Origin: Pseudomonas triticicola | GTDB lineage: Bacteria; Pseudomonadota; Gammaproteobacteria; Pseudomonadales; Pseudomonadaceae | Assembly (NCBI RefSeq): GCF_019145375.1 | Contig: NZ_JAHSTX010000001.1 | Span: 2,145,001-2,209,000, forward strand | Length of the DNA: 64,000 nt | Direction: 5' to 3' | Part shown: positions 43,957 through 55,433 of the stretch, one piece after another | Position numbering within the stretch: position 1 is the stretch's first letter | Layout of the letters: every line of letters starts with the position of its first letter | Translations under genes and position numbers: made by a program | The notes under the pieces: model-generated | What the model was told of the DNA's origin: nothing | Seen by the model: the letters and a program-made list of their open reading frames with translations, nothing else | The model's database searches: none

Positions 43957-44435
43957 TGCATCCCGTTCTGAATCACCTCAAACGCACCGTATGTGCACTG
44001 TCCCTGCTCGGCCTGGCCTTTCAGGCGTCGGCGCAGACCAAAGTCGACGACGCCTGGGTCCGTGCCACCGTGCCGACCCAGTCCGCCAGCGGCGCATTCA
44101 TGACCGTCACTGCCGACAGCGACAGCAAACTGCTCAGCGTTGCCTCGCCAGTGGCCAAGGACGTTCAGATTCATGAAATGAGCATGAAGAACGATGTGAT
44201 GACCATGGGCCCGGTGAAGTCGGTTGAGTTGCCTGCCGGCAAAGCCGTGAGCTTCGACCCGAACGGCTACCACGTCATGCTGATGGGCCTGACCGGTCAG
44301 TTGAAGGAAGGTGAAAACGTGCCGCTGACCCTGACCGTGGAAAACGCCAAGGGCGAGAAAGAAACCATTGAAGTCAAGGCACCGGTCCGCGCGCTGACCA
44401 ACATGGGCGGCCACGATCACAGCAAGATGCATTGA
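43956..44435 (+). CDS. Periplasmic copper chaperone PCuAC
   Basis: 159 residues from the ATG at 43956 with GGAGG upstream. Signal peptide ending QASA, then a cupredoxin-like domain with the exact copper motif H-x10-M-x21-H-x-M (H73, M84, H106, M108). The C-terminus HDHSKMH is an extra metal-binding tail. It hands Cu(I) to Sco and to cytochrome oxidase assembly. Strong terminator follows. Confidence 0.93.
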   Translation: MHPVLNHLKRTVCALSLLGLAFQASAQTKVDDAWVRATVPTQSASGAFMTVTADSDSKLLSVASPVAKDVQIHEMSMKNDVMTMGPVKSVELPAGKAVSFDPNGYHVMLMGLTGQLKEGENVPLTLTVENAKGEKETIEVKAPVRALTNMGGHDHSKMH

Positions 44436-44471
44436 TCGCTGACGGAAAGACTGTTCGCCTGACAGAAAATC

Positions 44472-44510
44472 GGGGCGGCCTGATCGATGATCAGGCCGCC
44501 CCTTTTTTTT
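44472..44510 (+). terminator. Terminator of the SCO/PCuAC operon
   Basis: A 14-bp stem (GGGGCGGCCTGATC / GATCAGGCCGCCCC) closed by a 3-base loop and followed by eight T. Confidence 0.95.
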
Positions 44511-44523
44511 GATGTGTGCAGAA

Positions 44524-45015
44524 TCAACGCTTGCGGGCCAATGCGTTGCGCACGCTTTCCGGTGACATCCCTGAGCTGGAACGGGTCATGGGTTCAACGA
44601 CGGTCGCCTTGGCCAACTGTTCCTTGCGCTTCGTTACCTGACGCCAGTGGTAAGCGAAATATCCGACTGCTACCACGATCCCCAACCAACCGAACACCGA
44701 ACTCACGAAGAACCACAGCGCCAGTGTGACCCACACGGTTTTCGAATTGAACAACTTCAAACTGTCGTCGGCAGGCACCGGTTCGACCGGCGTCTGTGGC
44801 GCCTCCGGTACTTTCTGCATCCCCTGCAGATCAAAGCGCAGCGCGAAGTCCGCCCCGGGCACAGGCACCTCGATCTGATTGCCTTCAGCACGATGCACGC
44901 GAATTTCGCCATCGACGAGCGAGACGGAGCTGAAACTGATCTGGGTGTCACAGCGAATCTCGCCGTTGACCAGGGTCACGACCGTTCGTTGTGAGTCAGC
45001 GGGAGTGTCGCGCAT
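44524..45015 (-). CDS. Hypothetical protein with two hydrophobic segments
   Basis: 163 residues from the ATG at 45015 (AAGGAA before it). The first 70 residues are beta-rich and soluble (NGEIRCDTQISFSSVSLVDGEIRVHR), then a hydrophobic part (VTLALWFFVSSVFGWLGIVVAVGYFAYHW) probably forms a membrane hairpin, followed by a basic tail. No family recognised. Convergent with the copper genes across the terminator. Confidence 0.72.
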   Translation of the reverse strand: MRDTPADSQRTVVTLVNGEIRCDTQISFSSVSLVDGEIRVHRAEGNQIEVPVPGADFALRFDLQGMQKVPEAPQTPVEPVPADDSLKLFNSKTVWVTLALWFFVSSVFGWLGIVVAVGYFAYHWRQVTKRKEQLAKATVVEPMTRSSSGMSPESVRNALARKR

Positions 45016-45202
45016 GTCGATTCCTTGAGCGTTCCACGCCGGACGACGTGCGAAGGGAAAATCCGTTGGAGGCAAATGCTACTGAGTGGCTAATACGCTG
45101 TCCAGAAGCGTGAACCCGGCTGCAAGTTATCCGGCTCGAGCGTGTTCGAAGTAACCAGCCTGATGGAAAGCGTGCTTTACATCTGAAACAACATCAGCAA
45201 CC

Positions 45203-45222
45203 ATGTAAAGGGTCTTTTACAT
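45203..45222. promoter_or_regulatory. Perfect palindrome, likely operator of the HTH/membrane protein pair
   Basis: ATGTAAAGGGTCTTTTACAT has 7-bp perfect arms around a 6-bp spacer, 12 bases before the start of the membrane-protein gene. A further TTTACAT half-site lies about 40 bases upstream. Binding here would block the promoter or ribosome site; the small HTH protein of the same operon is the obvious ligand. Confidence 0.7.
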
Positions 45223-45234
45223 AGGAAGTGAAGA

Positions 45235-45609
45235 ATGAACCGGTACCACCTCGAATTGGGCGCAGCATTAATCCTCTACATGCTGGTGCTGACAGCATCA
45301 TTGATTGCCTCGCAATACCTGATGGATGCGCACCTCGTGCTGCGCTCGGCCGTCGCACTGACGCCGATCATTCCGGCGGCCCTGATGTGCTGGGCCATCA
45401 TGCGGAACATGCGGCGCATGGACGAAATGCATCTGCGCATCCAGTTCGAAGCCTTGGGGTTCGCCTTTGCCGCCTCGGCATTGGTGACCTTCAGCTACGG
45501 TTTTCTGGAAAACGTCGGCGCCCCGCATATCCCGTGGACGTGTGTGTGGCCGGTAATGGGGCTGATGTGGATTGTCGGCCTGCACATTGCGCGACGCCGC
45601 TACCAATGA
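45235..45609 (+). CDS. Small inner membrane protein (partner of HTH regulator)
   Basis: 124 residues, four hydrophobic segments (LELGAALILYMLVLTASLIA, VALTPIIPAALMCWAIM, LGFAFAASALVTFSYGFL, WPVMGLMWIVGLHIA) and a basic end. AGGAAG precedes the ATG. Its stop overlaps the following HTH gene (ATGA). Membrane protein/XRE pairs of this kind are widespread but uncharacterised. An operator-like palindrome lies in the leader. Confidence 0.8.
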   Translation: MNRYHLELGAALILYMLVLTASLIASQYLMDAHLVLRSAVALTPIIPAALMCWAIMRNMRRMDEMHLRIQFEALGFAFAASALVTFSYGFLENVGAPHIPWTCVWPVMGLMWIVGLHIARRRYQ

Positions 45610-45803
45610 AAAACCGTCTCAAGGAATTGCGCGCCGAGCGCAAGTGGTCGCAGGTCGATCTGGCCGAACGCCTGAACGTGTCGCGCCAGACGATCAACGC
45701 CATCGAAAACGAACGCTACGATCCGAGCCTGCCATTGGCGTTTCAGATTGCCCGGGCGTTTGAGCTGCCGATTGAGAGCATTTTTGATGATGGCGAATCT
45801 TGA
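45606..45803 (+). CDS. Small XRE-family regulator (YozG/Xre type)
   Basis: 65 residues, almost only a helix-turn-helix (KNRLKELRAERKWSQVDLAERLNVSRQTINAIENERYDPSLPLAFQIARAF). The ATG overlaps the stop of the membrane-protein gene by four bases, so the two products are made in ratio. It probably autoregulates through the palindrome at 45203-45222. Confidence 0.87.
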   Translation: MKNRLKELRAERKWSQVDLAERLNVSRQTINAIENERYDPSLPLAFQIARAFELPIESIFDDGES

Positions 45804-45839
45804 ATGGCAAAAGGGGCAACACACGTTGCCCCTGTTCGA

Positions 45840-46856
45840 TCAACTTCCCGCACCACCATGCGCCTCTTCAAAAAAGTAATCCTTCCAGCTCGCCGCCTTG
45901 TTTTTCAACACACCCAGTTCCTGCAATTTCTCGGCGTAGATGAACGTGCGTTGCGGTACGACGGTGAAGTCGATCTCCGGGTCTTTGACGATTTGCTCGA
46001 CCAGGGCCAGCGGCAGTTTCGATTGCTCTACACGGATGTAGGCCTGGGCGGCGGCGGGTTTGTCGGCTTTGATGATGTTCTCCGCTTCCGCCAGTGCGTC
46101 GTAGAACGCCTTGTAGGTTTTCGGGTTTTCGTCGTGGAATTTTTCTGTGGTGTAGAGCACGTTGAACGTCGCCGGGCCGCCGAGGATGTCGTAGGAGCTC
46201 AGCACTTTATGCACGTTGGGGTTTTGCAGCGCCTGGTACTGGAACGGTGGGCTGGAGAAATGCGAGTTGATTTCCGAGCCACCGGCAATCAGCGCGGCGG
46301 TGGCGTCCGGATGCGGCAGGCTGACCGAAATGTTGTCGAACTTCTTGAACTGGTCGTCGCCGAACTCCTTGGCGGTTTCGATCTGTAACGTGCGCGACTG
46401 GAAGCCTACGCCTGCGGCCGGCACGGCGATACGGTCCTTGTCGCTGAAGTCCTTGAGGGTTTTAATGTTCGGGTTGTTGGTCAGCAGGTAATTGGGCATC
46501 GACCCCAGCGCGGCGATGGCTTTGACGTTCTGCTTGCCCTTGGTGCGATCCCACACGGTGAGCATCGGCGGCACGCCGGCCGAGACGACGTCCAGCGCTC
46601 CGGTGAGCAGCGCCTCATTCATGGCCGTAGCGCCGGAAATGCTGTTCCAGTCGACCTTGATCTCCAGGCCCTGGGCCTTGCCGTGTTTCTCGATCAGCTG
46701 TTGATCGCGCACGACATCGAGGATTAGATAACCGATACCGAATTGCTGGGCGATGCTGATTTTGCCCTCGGCCCGGGCGCCGCTGCTGAACAGCGCGCCC
46801 GCTGCCAGAGTTGCGGCCAACAGAGTCAGCGCAGAACGTTTGAACGGTGTGGCCAT
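45840..46856 (-). CDS. ABC-type sulfonate/nitrate/taurine substrate-binding protein, orphan
   Basis: 338 residues with a cleavable signal peptide (residues 1-29, ending GARA) and an NMT1/TauA-like periplasmic binding fold (KISIAQQFGIGYLILDVVRDQQLIEKHGK...VKIDWNSISGATAMNEALLTGALDV). It binds a small anion such as an aliphatic sulfonate. No permease or ATPase gene lies next to it, so it either works with a distant ABC transporter or is a sensor. CGAGG precedes the start. Confidence 0.84.
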   Translation of the reverse strand: MATPFKRSALTLLAATLAAGALFSSGARAEGKISIAQQFGIGYLILDVVRDQQLIEKHGKAQGLEIKVDWNSISGATAMNEALLTGALDVVSAGVPPMLTVWDRTKGKQNVKAIAALGSMPNYLLTNNPNIKTLKDFSDKDRIAVPAAGVGFQSRTLQIETAKEFGDDQFKKFDNISVSLPHPDATAALIAGGSEINSHFSSPPFQYQALQNPNVHKVLSSYDILGGPATFNVLYTTEKFHDENPKTYKAFYDALAEAENIIKADKPAAAQAYIRVEQSKLPLALVEQIVKDPEIDFTVVPQRTFIYAEKLQELGVLKNKAASWKDYFFEEAHGGAGS

Positions 46857-47183
46857 GACAACCTCGCAGCATGGGGGTGGGCTGAAAGGCCTGACTTTAT
46901 AGCTATAAAAAATAGAAATTAAATATCTTTATCGCATATCGATAGCACTGCGCGATTTAGCGTCTGCTGCTGAAATTCAGGAGCAGTGGATGGACCTACA
47001 ACAGTCTGAAACAAAAAACTGCCCCTCCGAAAAACAGCCATACGTCCCACAACCCACGCCCGCTATGGGCACGCGCCGTTTCAGCGATCGCCAGCCGCAG
47101 GTTTAAAAAGCCGATCAGCCTTCCTGCCCTTGGTATCATCACCCACACTTTTTTGACCCTTTGATGACAAGCAGGCCTTTTTT
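46857..47183. other. Intergenic gap between divergent genes
   Basis: About 330 bases. The part next to the binding-protein gene is A+T-rich with TTTATAGCTATAAA and AAATATCTTTATCGCATATCGATA and should hold its promoter. The rest is ordinary and without a repeat or ORF I can support. Confidence 0.5.
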
Positions 47184-49394
47184 GTGAGCGCTCTTTTCAA
47201 CTGGCTGCGGCGGCCGAATGCCCGCCTTTTTTCTCTCATCGTTCTGGTATTGATCGTGCCGGTGTGCCTGCGTGCAGCGTTGGGCTGGTCGACACCGCTG
47301 GGCTGTTTGTCGGATCTGGCCGTGGGCAGTTTGCTGGTGGTAACGCTGCATCGCCGCGCATGGTGGCTGACCTTGCCGGTGCTGGTGTTTTGGGCGCTGC
47401 TGGCGATCGCCACGGCAGAATTGGTCAGCGCCGTCGGCCGCCTGCCGACGCCTTCGGATATTCACTATCTGATCGACCCGCAATTCGTCGAAAACTCCAC
47501 TGGCGGCGGACTTGCGCACCCTGCGCTGGCCATGGCTTTGCTGGGTGCCCTGGTTTTCTGGCTGCTGACTCAGTTTGTTGGTCGCGGCTTGTCTCGCCCT
47601 GCTCTGCCTCGCTCCGTCTGGGCCGCGCCTATTGTGTTGTTCGCCGCACATTGGGGCGTGCAAAACCTGTGGCCGAATGACGGCGACGCCTGGCGCCTGT
47701 ACAACCTGCCGCATCAGTTGCTCGCCAGCGAAGTCGCCGACCTGCAGATCCAGGCCGAGGAATGGCTCGACGGCGACGTCGAAGAACCTACACCGGCGAT
47801 GGCCGGGCTCACCGACGTCGACCTCAATGGCCAGAAGCTGCTCGCCGCGCCCGGGCAGGCGCGCAACGTATTGATCATCGCATTGGAAGGCATTCCCGGC
47901 GCCTACATCCGTGCCAACCGTGAGGCGATCGGCAGTCACTATCAGGAAGACCTGATGCCCAACCTCAGCCGCTGGGCCGAGCGCGGCATGAACACCCCGG
48001 ATTACGTGCTGCACACCCATCAGACCATTCGCGGGCTGTATGCCATGCTTTGCGGTGACTACGACAAGCTCAACAATGGCACGCCCAAAGGCGTGGAAAT
48101 GCTCACCCTCAACGAGCGCAATCAGGCCTGCCTGCCGGCGCAGCTGCGCGAACACGGCTTCCGCACTCATTATTTGCAGGGCGCCGGCCTGCGCTTCATG
48201 GCCAAAGACAAGATCATGCCGCACATCGGTTTTGATGCGACCCACGGCCTGGAATGGTTCAGCAACAGCAACTACCTGGAATTCCCCTGGGGCAAGGATG
48301 ACAAGGCGTTTTTTGAAGGTGCGCTGGATTACGTCGGCCAACTGAAGAAGCAAAAACAGCCATGGATGCTCACGCTACTGACGGTCGGCACCCATCAGCC
48401 CTACTCCGCACCGGAGGATTATCTGCAGCGTTATGAGACGCCCAAGCAGGCTGCCGTCGGTTATCTCGACGATGCGCTGGATCAGTTTCTTGCCGGACTT
48501 GAGCGCCAGGGCGTTCTCAAGGACACGCTGGTAGTGATCACCTCGGATGAATCCCACGGCATCGACGGCGTGCGGCTGGCCTCCTCGTGGGGTTTCAACC
48601 TGACGCTGGCACCGGAGCAAGCGCAACTGCCGCGCTTGAATGCCGGGGTCTACGGCCACGTCGATCTGAGCACCTCGATCCTCGACTATTTTGACCTGCC
48701 GGTGCCGTCTGCGCTGAGCGGCCGGTCGCTGTTTCGCGACTACGATTCCGGGCGAGAAATCATGTCGTTCACCAACGGCAAGCTGCGCTACCACGACGGC
48801 CAGGGCATCTTCTCCGAGTGCGACCTGCCGCGCCGCTGCCGCTATTACCAAAGCACCGGCTTCATCGCCGAAAGCGCCACCTACAAAGGCACCTACAGCG
48901 GCCATCCGGCCCGGCAGATCGCCGCGCGCGCCGATGCCCTCGACTTGTCCCTGTTGCGCACACCACTCAATCATCGCTACCAGTTCGGCAGCAACAACAT
49001 CATTGCTCTACAAGCGCAGATCAATGATGACTGGGCCGACAACCTGATCGGCGCGCAATACCTGGAAATGCCCAAAGGCTCGCACACCCGCGTGCGCCTG
49101 ACCGTGCGCTCGGTCGATCCGCAGCAGGCGGCGTACATTCAGCTCAAGGCCAAGCAATTCGAACAGGACGTGCAACTGGGCCTGCCGGCAGAAATGGTCG
49201 CCACGGCGGACCAGCCACTGGAGCTGGATTTCAGTTTCGACAACCCGCAGCCGCGCAAAGCCTTCTCGTTTCATTTGTTGGGGTATGGCAATGGCGCGGT
49301 TGAAGTATCGGACTTCAGCGTGATCACCGAGCTGCCGGGGCAGGATGACATACTTGATGACGTGCCTGATGACGACACCGCCCAATCGAGTTGA
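47184..49394 (+). CDS. Membrane sulfatase/LTA synthase-like phosphotransferase
   Basis: 736 residues from a GTG start. Four to five N-terminal membrane helices (to about residue 160) precede a periplasmic alkaline phosphatase-superfamily domain: NVLIIALEGIPGAY (metal/active-site start), HTHQTIRGLYAMLCG with the likely nucleophile Thr, and VVITSDESHG with metal ligands. A beta-rich C-terminal domain of about 150 residues follows. Relatives move phosphoglycerol or phosphoethanolamine onto envelope polymers. Acceptor unknown; gene stands alone. Confidence 0.84.
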   Translation: MSALFNWLRRPNARLFSLIVLVLIVPVCLRAALGWSTPLGCLSDLAVGSLLVVTLHRRAWWLTLPVLVFWALLAIATAELVSAVGRLPTPSDIHYLIDPQFVENSTGGGLAHPALAMALLGALVFWLLTQFVGRGLSRPALPRSVWAAPIVLFAAHWGVQNLWPNDGDAWRLYNLPHQLLASEVADLQIQAEEWLDGDVEEPTPAMAGLTDVDLNGQKLLAAPGQARNVLIIALEGIPGAYIRANREAIGSHYQEDLMPNLSRWAERGMNTPDYVLHTHQTIRGLYAMLCGDYDKLNNGTPKGVEMLTLNERNQACLPAQLREHGFRTHYLQGAGLRFMAKDKIMPHIGFDATHGLEWFSNSNYLEFPWGKDDKAFFEGALDYVGQLKKQKQPWMLTLLTVGTHQPYSAPEDYLQRYETPKQAAVGYLDDALDQFLAGLERQGVLKDTLVVITSDESHGIDGVRLASSWGFNLTLAPEQAQLPRLNAGVYGHVDLSTSILDYFDLPVPSALSGRSLFRDYDSGREIMSFTNGKLRYHDGQGIFSECDLPRRCRYYQSTGFIAESATYKGTYSGHPARQIAARADALDLSLLRTPLNHRYQFGSNNIIALQAQINDDWADNLIGAQYLEMPKGSHTRVRLTVRSVDPQQAAYIQLKAKQFEQDVQLGLPAEMVATADQPLELDFSFDNPQPRKAFSFHLLGYGNGAVEVSDFSVITELPGQDDILDDVPDDDTAQSS

Positions 49395-49471
49395 CGTCTT
49401 TATTCAAGCGGCTGCCAATTTTGGAGCTACCAGGCAGCCCCGACTCTCGGCAGCTCCAACGAAAAGATCTT

Positions 49472-49903
49472 TCATTCATAAAGGCTGCACTCGCCTGTCA
49501 CTTCGCCCTGGGTACCGAGTGCAAGATTGAAAGTGCCTGTCACTTTCCTGGTTTTTCCCAGATCCAGAGCAAAAGTGCCTGTTACGTTTTTGCGAAAATT
49601 GGCAAAGGTGACGATGAGTTCACCCTCAACAATGGGCTCGTTAAAACCATTGATCATAACCCTCCAATGCCGCCCCGTGGTTGGAAACGTCACTGTGTGA
49701 GGCCCATCTGCTTCCAGTGAATTGGGAACAGACAAATCGACCGTGTGTTTAAAATCGTCAGTTCCGATGATGATAAATTCCGTCTCAGTCTCTGCATAAA
49801 CACATAACTTGCTCTCCAAAAATTTATCGTCATCGAGAAACGCGACAAAGCTACCGGTAGCATTTCGTTTGTTCATAAGGTCACTTGTTTTGTCCTGAGA
49901 CAT
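49472..49903 (-). CDS. Hypothetical protein with 14-residue C-terminal repeats
   Basis: 143 residues, AAGGGA before the ATG. The N-terminal 90 residues contain beta patterns (TEFIIIGTDDFKHTVDLSV; RHWRVMINGFNEPIVEGELIVTF). The C-terminus is three 14-residue units (NVTGTFALDLGKTR, KVTGTFNLALGTQG, EVTGECSLYE), likely a small beta structure. It lacks a signal peptide. The DNA is richer in A+T than the neighbours, suggesting later acquisition. No family recognised. Confidence 0.68.
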   Translation of the reverse strand: MSQDKTSDLMNKRNATGSFVAFLDDDKFLESKLCVYAETETEFIIIGTDDFKHTVDLSVPNSLEADGPHTVTFPTTGRHWRVMINGFNEPIVEGELIVTFANFRKNVTGTFALDLGKTRKVTGTFNLALGTQGEVTGECSLYE

Positions 49904-50082
49904 GTCGATATTCCCTTGATGTAAAGGTGACGTTGCGTTGACCCCAACGTATTAGGATTGCGCGCTATCAGCCACTGTCAAAGCTGACAGTTTTTAAGAT
50001 CGCTTCGAAATATCGCAGCTGTTATCACGATATCGAGTGGCAAAAGAGCCTGCCTATCGCCAGCAAAGACTGCGGCTATTAG

Positions 50083-52437
<2,355 letters not shown>

Positions 52438-52455
52438 TTGTTTCTTGTGCAAATG

Positions 52456-52485
52456 AAAATGCCGCTCGTTGAGCGGCATTTTTTT
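52456..52485 (+). terminator. Terminator of katG
   Basis: AATGCCGCTC-GTT-GAGCGGCATT stem followed by seven T, 19 bases after the katG stop. Confidence 0.92.
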
Positions 52486-52517
52486 ACTTGGGATTATGTG
52501 GTGCTGAAGATAACCAG

Positions 52518-52676
52518 CCCCTCACCCCAGCCCTCTCCCAATGGGAGAGGGGGAAAGGGAGCCGATCTCTGTTGGTTTCAAGACCTTAGTTCAATGCCAG
52601 AATTTCAGGTCGGTGTAACTCGAATATTCACCTCGGTCAGTCCCCTCTCCCTCTGGGAGAGGGTTAGGGTGAGGGG
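52518..52676. repeat. Inverted pair of CCCCTCACCCCAGCCCTCTC repeats
   Basis: The first copy (52518-52552) and its complement (52642-52676, CCCTCTCC...GGTTAGGGTGAGGGG) flank about 90 bases of unassigned DNA. The same family occurs once at 40973-41006. Each copy has a short inner stem (CTCTCCC/GGGAGAG), so the pair could fold as a mobile REP-like doublet of another class. Confidence 0.82.
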
Positions 52677-52765
52677 CGGTCTGAAGCTGGAATACGGACC
52701 TTTATGATCATCAAAATCAAAAGATCGCAGCCTCGTTCCACTCGACAGCTCCTACAGGATCGGCG

Positions 52766-55423
52766 TTACGCCAGGCTTTTGCTCACCACTTCATACACAT
52801 CGCTGGACAGCGACCCGGACGCCAGAATGCGTTCCAGCTCAGCCTTCATCAACGCCTGACGGGCGCTGTCGTATTTGCGCCAGCGAGTCAGCGGGGCCAG
52901 TTGGCGCGAGGCGATCTGCGGGTTGAAGCCGTTCAGTTCGATCACCAGATCGGCAAGGAAGCGATAACCGGAACCGTCCGCCGCGTGGAAGTTGATCAGG
53001 TTCTGCCCGGCGAACGCGCCGATCAATGCCCGCACCTTGTTCGGGTTCTTGATGTTGAACGCCGGGTGCTGCATCAACGCCTTCACCCGCTCCAAACCGC
53101 CCGGCAAGGTGCTGCCGGCCTGCACGCTGAACCACTGATCCATGACCAGCGGATTGTCCTTGAAGTGCTCGGCGAAGCTGGCCAAAGCCAAATCCTTCTG
53201 CTCTTCGAACGGCGAATTGACCAGCACCGCCAGCGCAGTCAGGCGCTCGGTCATGTTGTCGGCGGTCTCGAATTGCTCCAGCGCCGCCGCCAGCACTTCC
53301 GGCTTGCCGCTGAGCATCAAGTACGACAGGGCGATATTCTGCAATGCGCGACGGGCGAAGTGCTCGGCCTCGGCCACGTATGGAGTCTTCTTCGAGAGGT
53401 CGCGGTTGGCCTGATAACGCAGCCACAGCGCTTCGAACAAGCCTTCGGCGAGTTGCTTGCGAGCAAATTCGCGCGCGACATGAATCGCCTCGACGTCAGC
53501 CACTTCGCTGATCTCGGTGAGATAGGCCTCACCCGGCAGCGAGAGCATTTCGGCAACCATCGCCTGATCCAGCGACTCGTCGGACAGCACCGTGCGCAGC
53601 GCCGATACCAAACGCGGATCGAGCTTCAGGCTCTCACCTTTCTGATGCTGGCCGATCAACTCTTGAAGCACTTGCACCGAAAGTTGCTGACCGGCATCCC
53701 AGCGATTGAAGCCGTCGCTGTCGTGCTGCATCAGGAACATCAGTTGGTCGCGGTTGTACGGGAAGCTCAATTTCACTGGCGCCGAGAAGCCGCGCAGCAG
53801 CGACGGCAACGGCTGTGCGTTGATGTCGACGAAAGTGAAGGTCTGCTCGGCTTCGGTCACCGAGATCACCCGAGTGGTGCCTTGTGCCGAGGCTTCGCCA
53901 GCCAGACGCAGAGCGATTTCATTGCCCTGGCTGTCGAGCAGGCCGAGCTCGACCGGGATCACGAACGGCAGTTTTTCCACCTTGTCCGGGGTCGGCGGGC
54001 AGCTCTGGCGGAAGGTCAGGCTGTAGGTTTTCGCCGCTGCGTCGTAGGACTCGCTGACGGCCAGACGCGGTGTGCCGGCCTGGCTGTACCAGCGTTTGAA
54101 CTGGCTGAGATCAACGCCATTGGCATCTTCCATGGCCTTGACGAAGTCGTCGCAGGTCACGGCCTGACCGTCGTGGCGTTCGAAATACAGATCGCTGCCC
54201 TTACGGAAGCCTTCGGCACCGAGCAGGGTGTGGATCATGCCGACCACTTCCGAGCCTTTTTCGTACACGGTCAGAGTGTAGAAGTTGGAAATCTCGATGA
54301 AGCTATCCGGGCGCACGGCGTGGGCCATCGGCCCGGCATCTTCGGCGAACTGGTGGGTACGCAGGTACGCCACGTCCTGAATGCGCTTTACCGTCGCCGA
54401 GTTCATGTCCGAGGAGAAACCGGCATCGCGGAACACCGTGAAACCTTCCTTGAGCGACAGCTGGAACCAGTCGCGGCAGGTCACGCGGTTGCCCGACCAG
54501 TTGTGGAAGTATTCATGGGCGACGATCGCCTCGACCCGCTGGTGCGCGGCGTCGGTGGCGGTTTCGGCGCGGGCCAGCACGGCGCTGGAGTTGAAGATGT
54601 TGAGGCCCTTGTTCTCCATCGCGCCCATGTTGAAATCGTTGACCGCGACGATCATGAAGATGTCCAGATCGTACTCGCGACCGTAGACCTCTTCGTCCCA
54701 GCGCATGGATTTCTTCAGGCTGTTCATCGCGTGCTGGCACTTGTCGATGTTTTCCGGCTCGACGTAAATGCGCAGCGCGACGTTGCGCTGGCTCATGGTG
54801 GTGAAGGTGTCTTCGACGCACCACAGATCACCGGCGACCAGCGCAAACAGATACGCCGGTTTCTTGAACGGATCTTCCCAGGTCGCCCAGTGGCGGCCGT
54901 CTTCGCCGGGGCCGGAAGCGATCGGGTTACCGTTGGAGAGCAACACCGGGTAGCTGTGCTGTTCGGCCACGACGGTGGTGGTGAACTTGCTCATCACGTC
55001 CGGGCGGTCGAGGTAATAGGTGATCTTGCGGAAGCCTTCGGCCTCGCACTGGGTGCAGAACATCGTGCCGGACTTGTACAGGCCTTCCAGCGCGGTATTG
55101 GTTTCCGGATGGATGCGCACGCTGGTGTCGAGAGTGAAGGTTTCACTGGTCGGTTGCAGGGTCAGGTGGCTGTCGGAGACTTGATAGTCAGCGGCGCTCA
55201 GCTCCTGATCCGCCAGCGTTACCGAGAGCAGCTCGAGTTGCTGGCCGTCGAGCACCAGCGGCGGCAGGTCGGCGCCGCGCTCCGGGTTGCGGCGCATCAC
55301 CAGTTGCGCGTGAACCAGGCTGTGGTCCTCGAACAACTCGAAGGTCAGGTGCGTTTCGTCAATCAGGTACTCGGGCGCCTGATAGTCCTTGAGATAGATC
55401 ATCTTCGGTTGTTCGGTGCGCAT
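52766..55423 (-). CDS. pepN: Aminopeptidase N (M1 family)
   Basis: 885 residues, close to E. coli PepN (870). The exopeptidase motif GAMEN is at 267-271, the zinc-binding HEYFH at 303-307 and the third zinc ligand E326 (LKEG). It removes N-terminal residues from peptides in the cytoplasm during protein turnover. The DUF2797 gene lies 10 bases upstream on the same strand, followed by the YeaC gene, so they may share a transcript. Confidence 0.95.
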   Translation of the reverse strand: MRTEQPKMIYLKDYQAPEYLIDETHLTFELFEDHSLVHAQLVMRRNPERGADLPPLVLDGQQLELLSVTLADQELSAADYQVSDSHLTLQPTSETFTLDTSVRIHPETNTALEGLYKSGTMFCTQCEAEGFRKITYYLDRPDVMSKFTTTVVAEQHSYPVLLSNGNPIASGPGEDGRHWATWEDPFKKPAYLFALVAGDLWCVEDTFTTMSQRNVALRIYVEPENIDKCQHAMNSLKKSMRWDEEVYGREYDLDIFMIVAVNDFNMGAMENKGLNIFNSSAVLARAETATDAAHQRVEAIVAHEYFHNWSGNRVTCRDWFQLSLKEGFTVFRDAGFSSDMNSATVKRIQDVAYLRTHQFAEDAGPMAHAVRPDSFIEISNFYTLTVYEKGSEVVGMIHTLLGAEGFRKGSDLYFERHDGQAVTCDDFVKAMEDANGVDLSQFKRWYSQAGTPRLAVSESYDAAAKTYSLTFRQSCPPTPDKVEKLPFVIPVELGLLDSQGNEIALRLAGEASAQGTTRVISVTEAEQTFTFVDINAQPLPSLLRGFSAPVKLSFPYNRDQLMFLMQHDSDGFNRWDAGQQLSVQVLQELIGQHQKGESLKLDPRLVSALRTVLSDESLDQAMVAEMLSLPGEAYLTEISEVADVEAIHVAREFARKQLAEGLFEALWLRYQANRDLSKKTPYVAEAEHFARRALQNIALSYLMLSGKPEVLAAALEQFETADNMTERLTALAVLVNSPFEEQKDLALASFAEHFKDNPLVMDQWFSVQAGSTLPGGLERVKALMQHPAFNIKNPNKVRALIGAFAGQNLINFHAADGSGYRFLADLVIELNGFNPQIASRQLAPLTRWRKYDSARQALMKAELERILASGSLSSDVYEVVSKSLA

Positions 55424-55433
55424 GCTGGAATCC

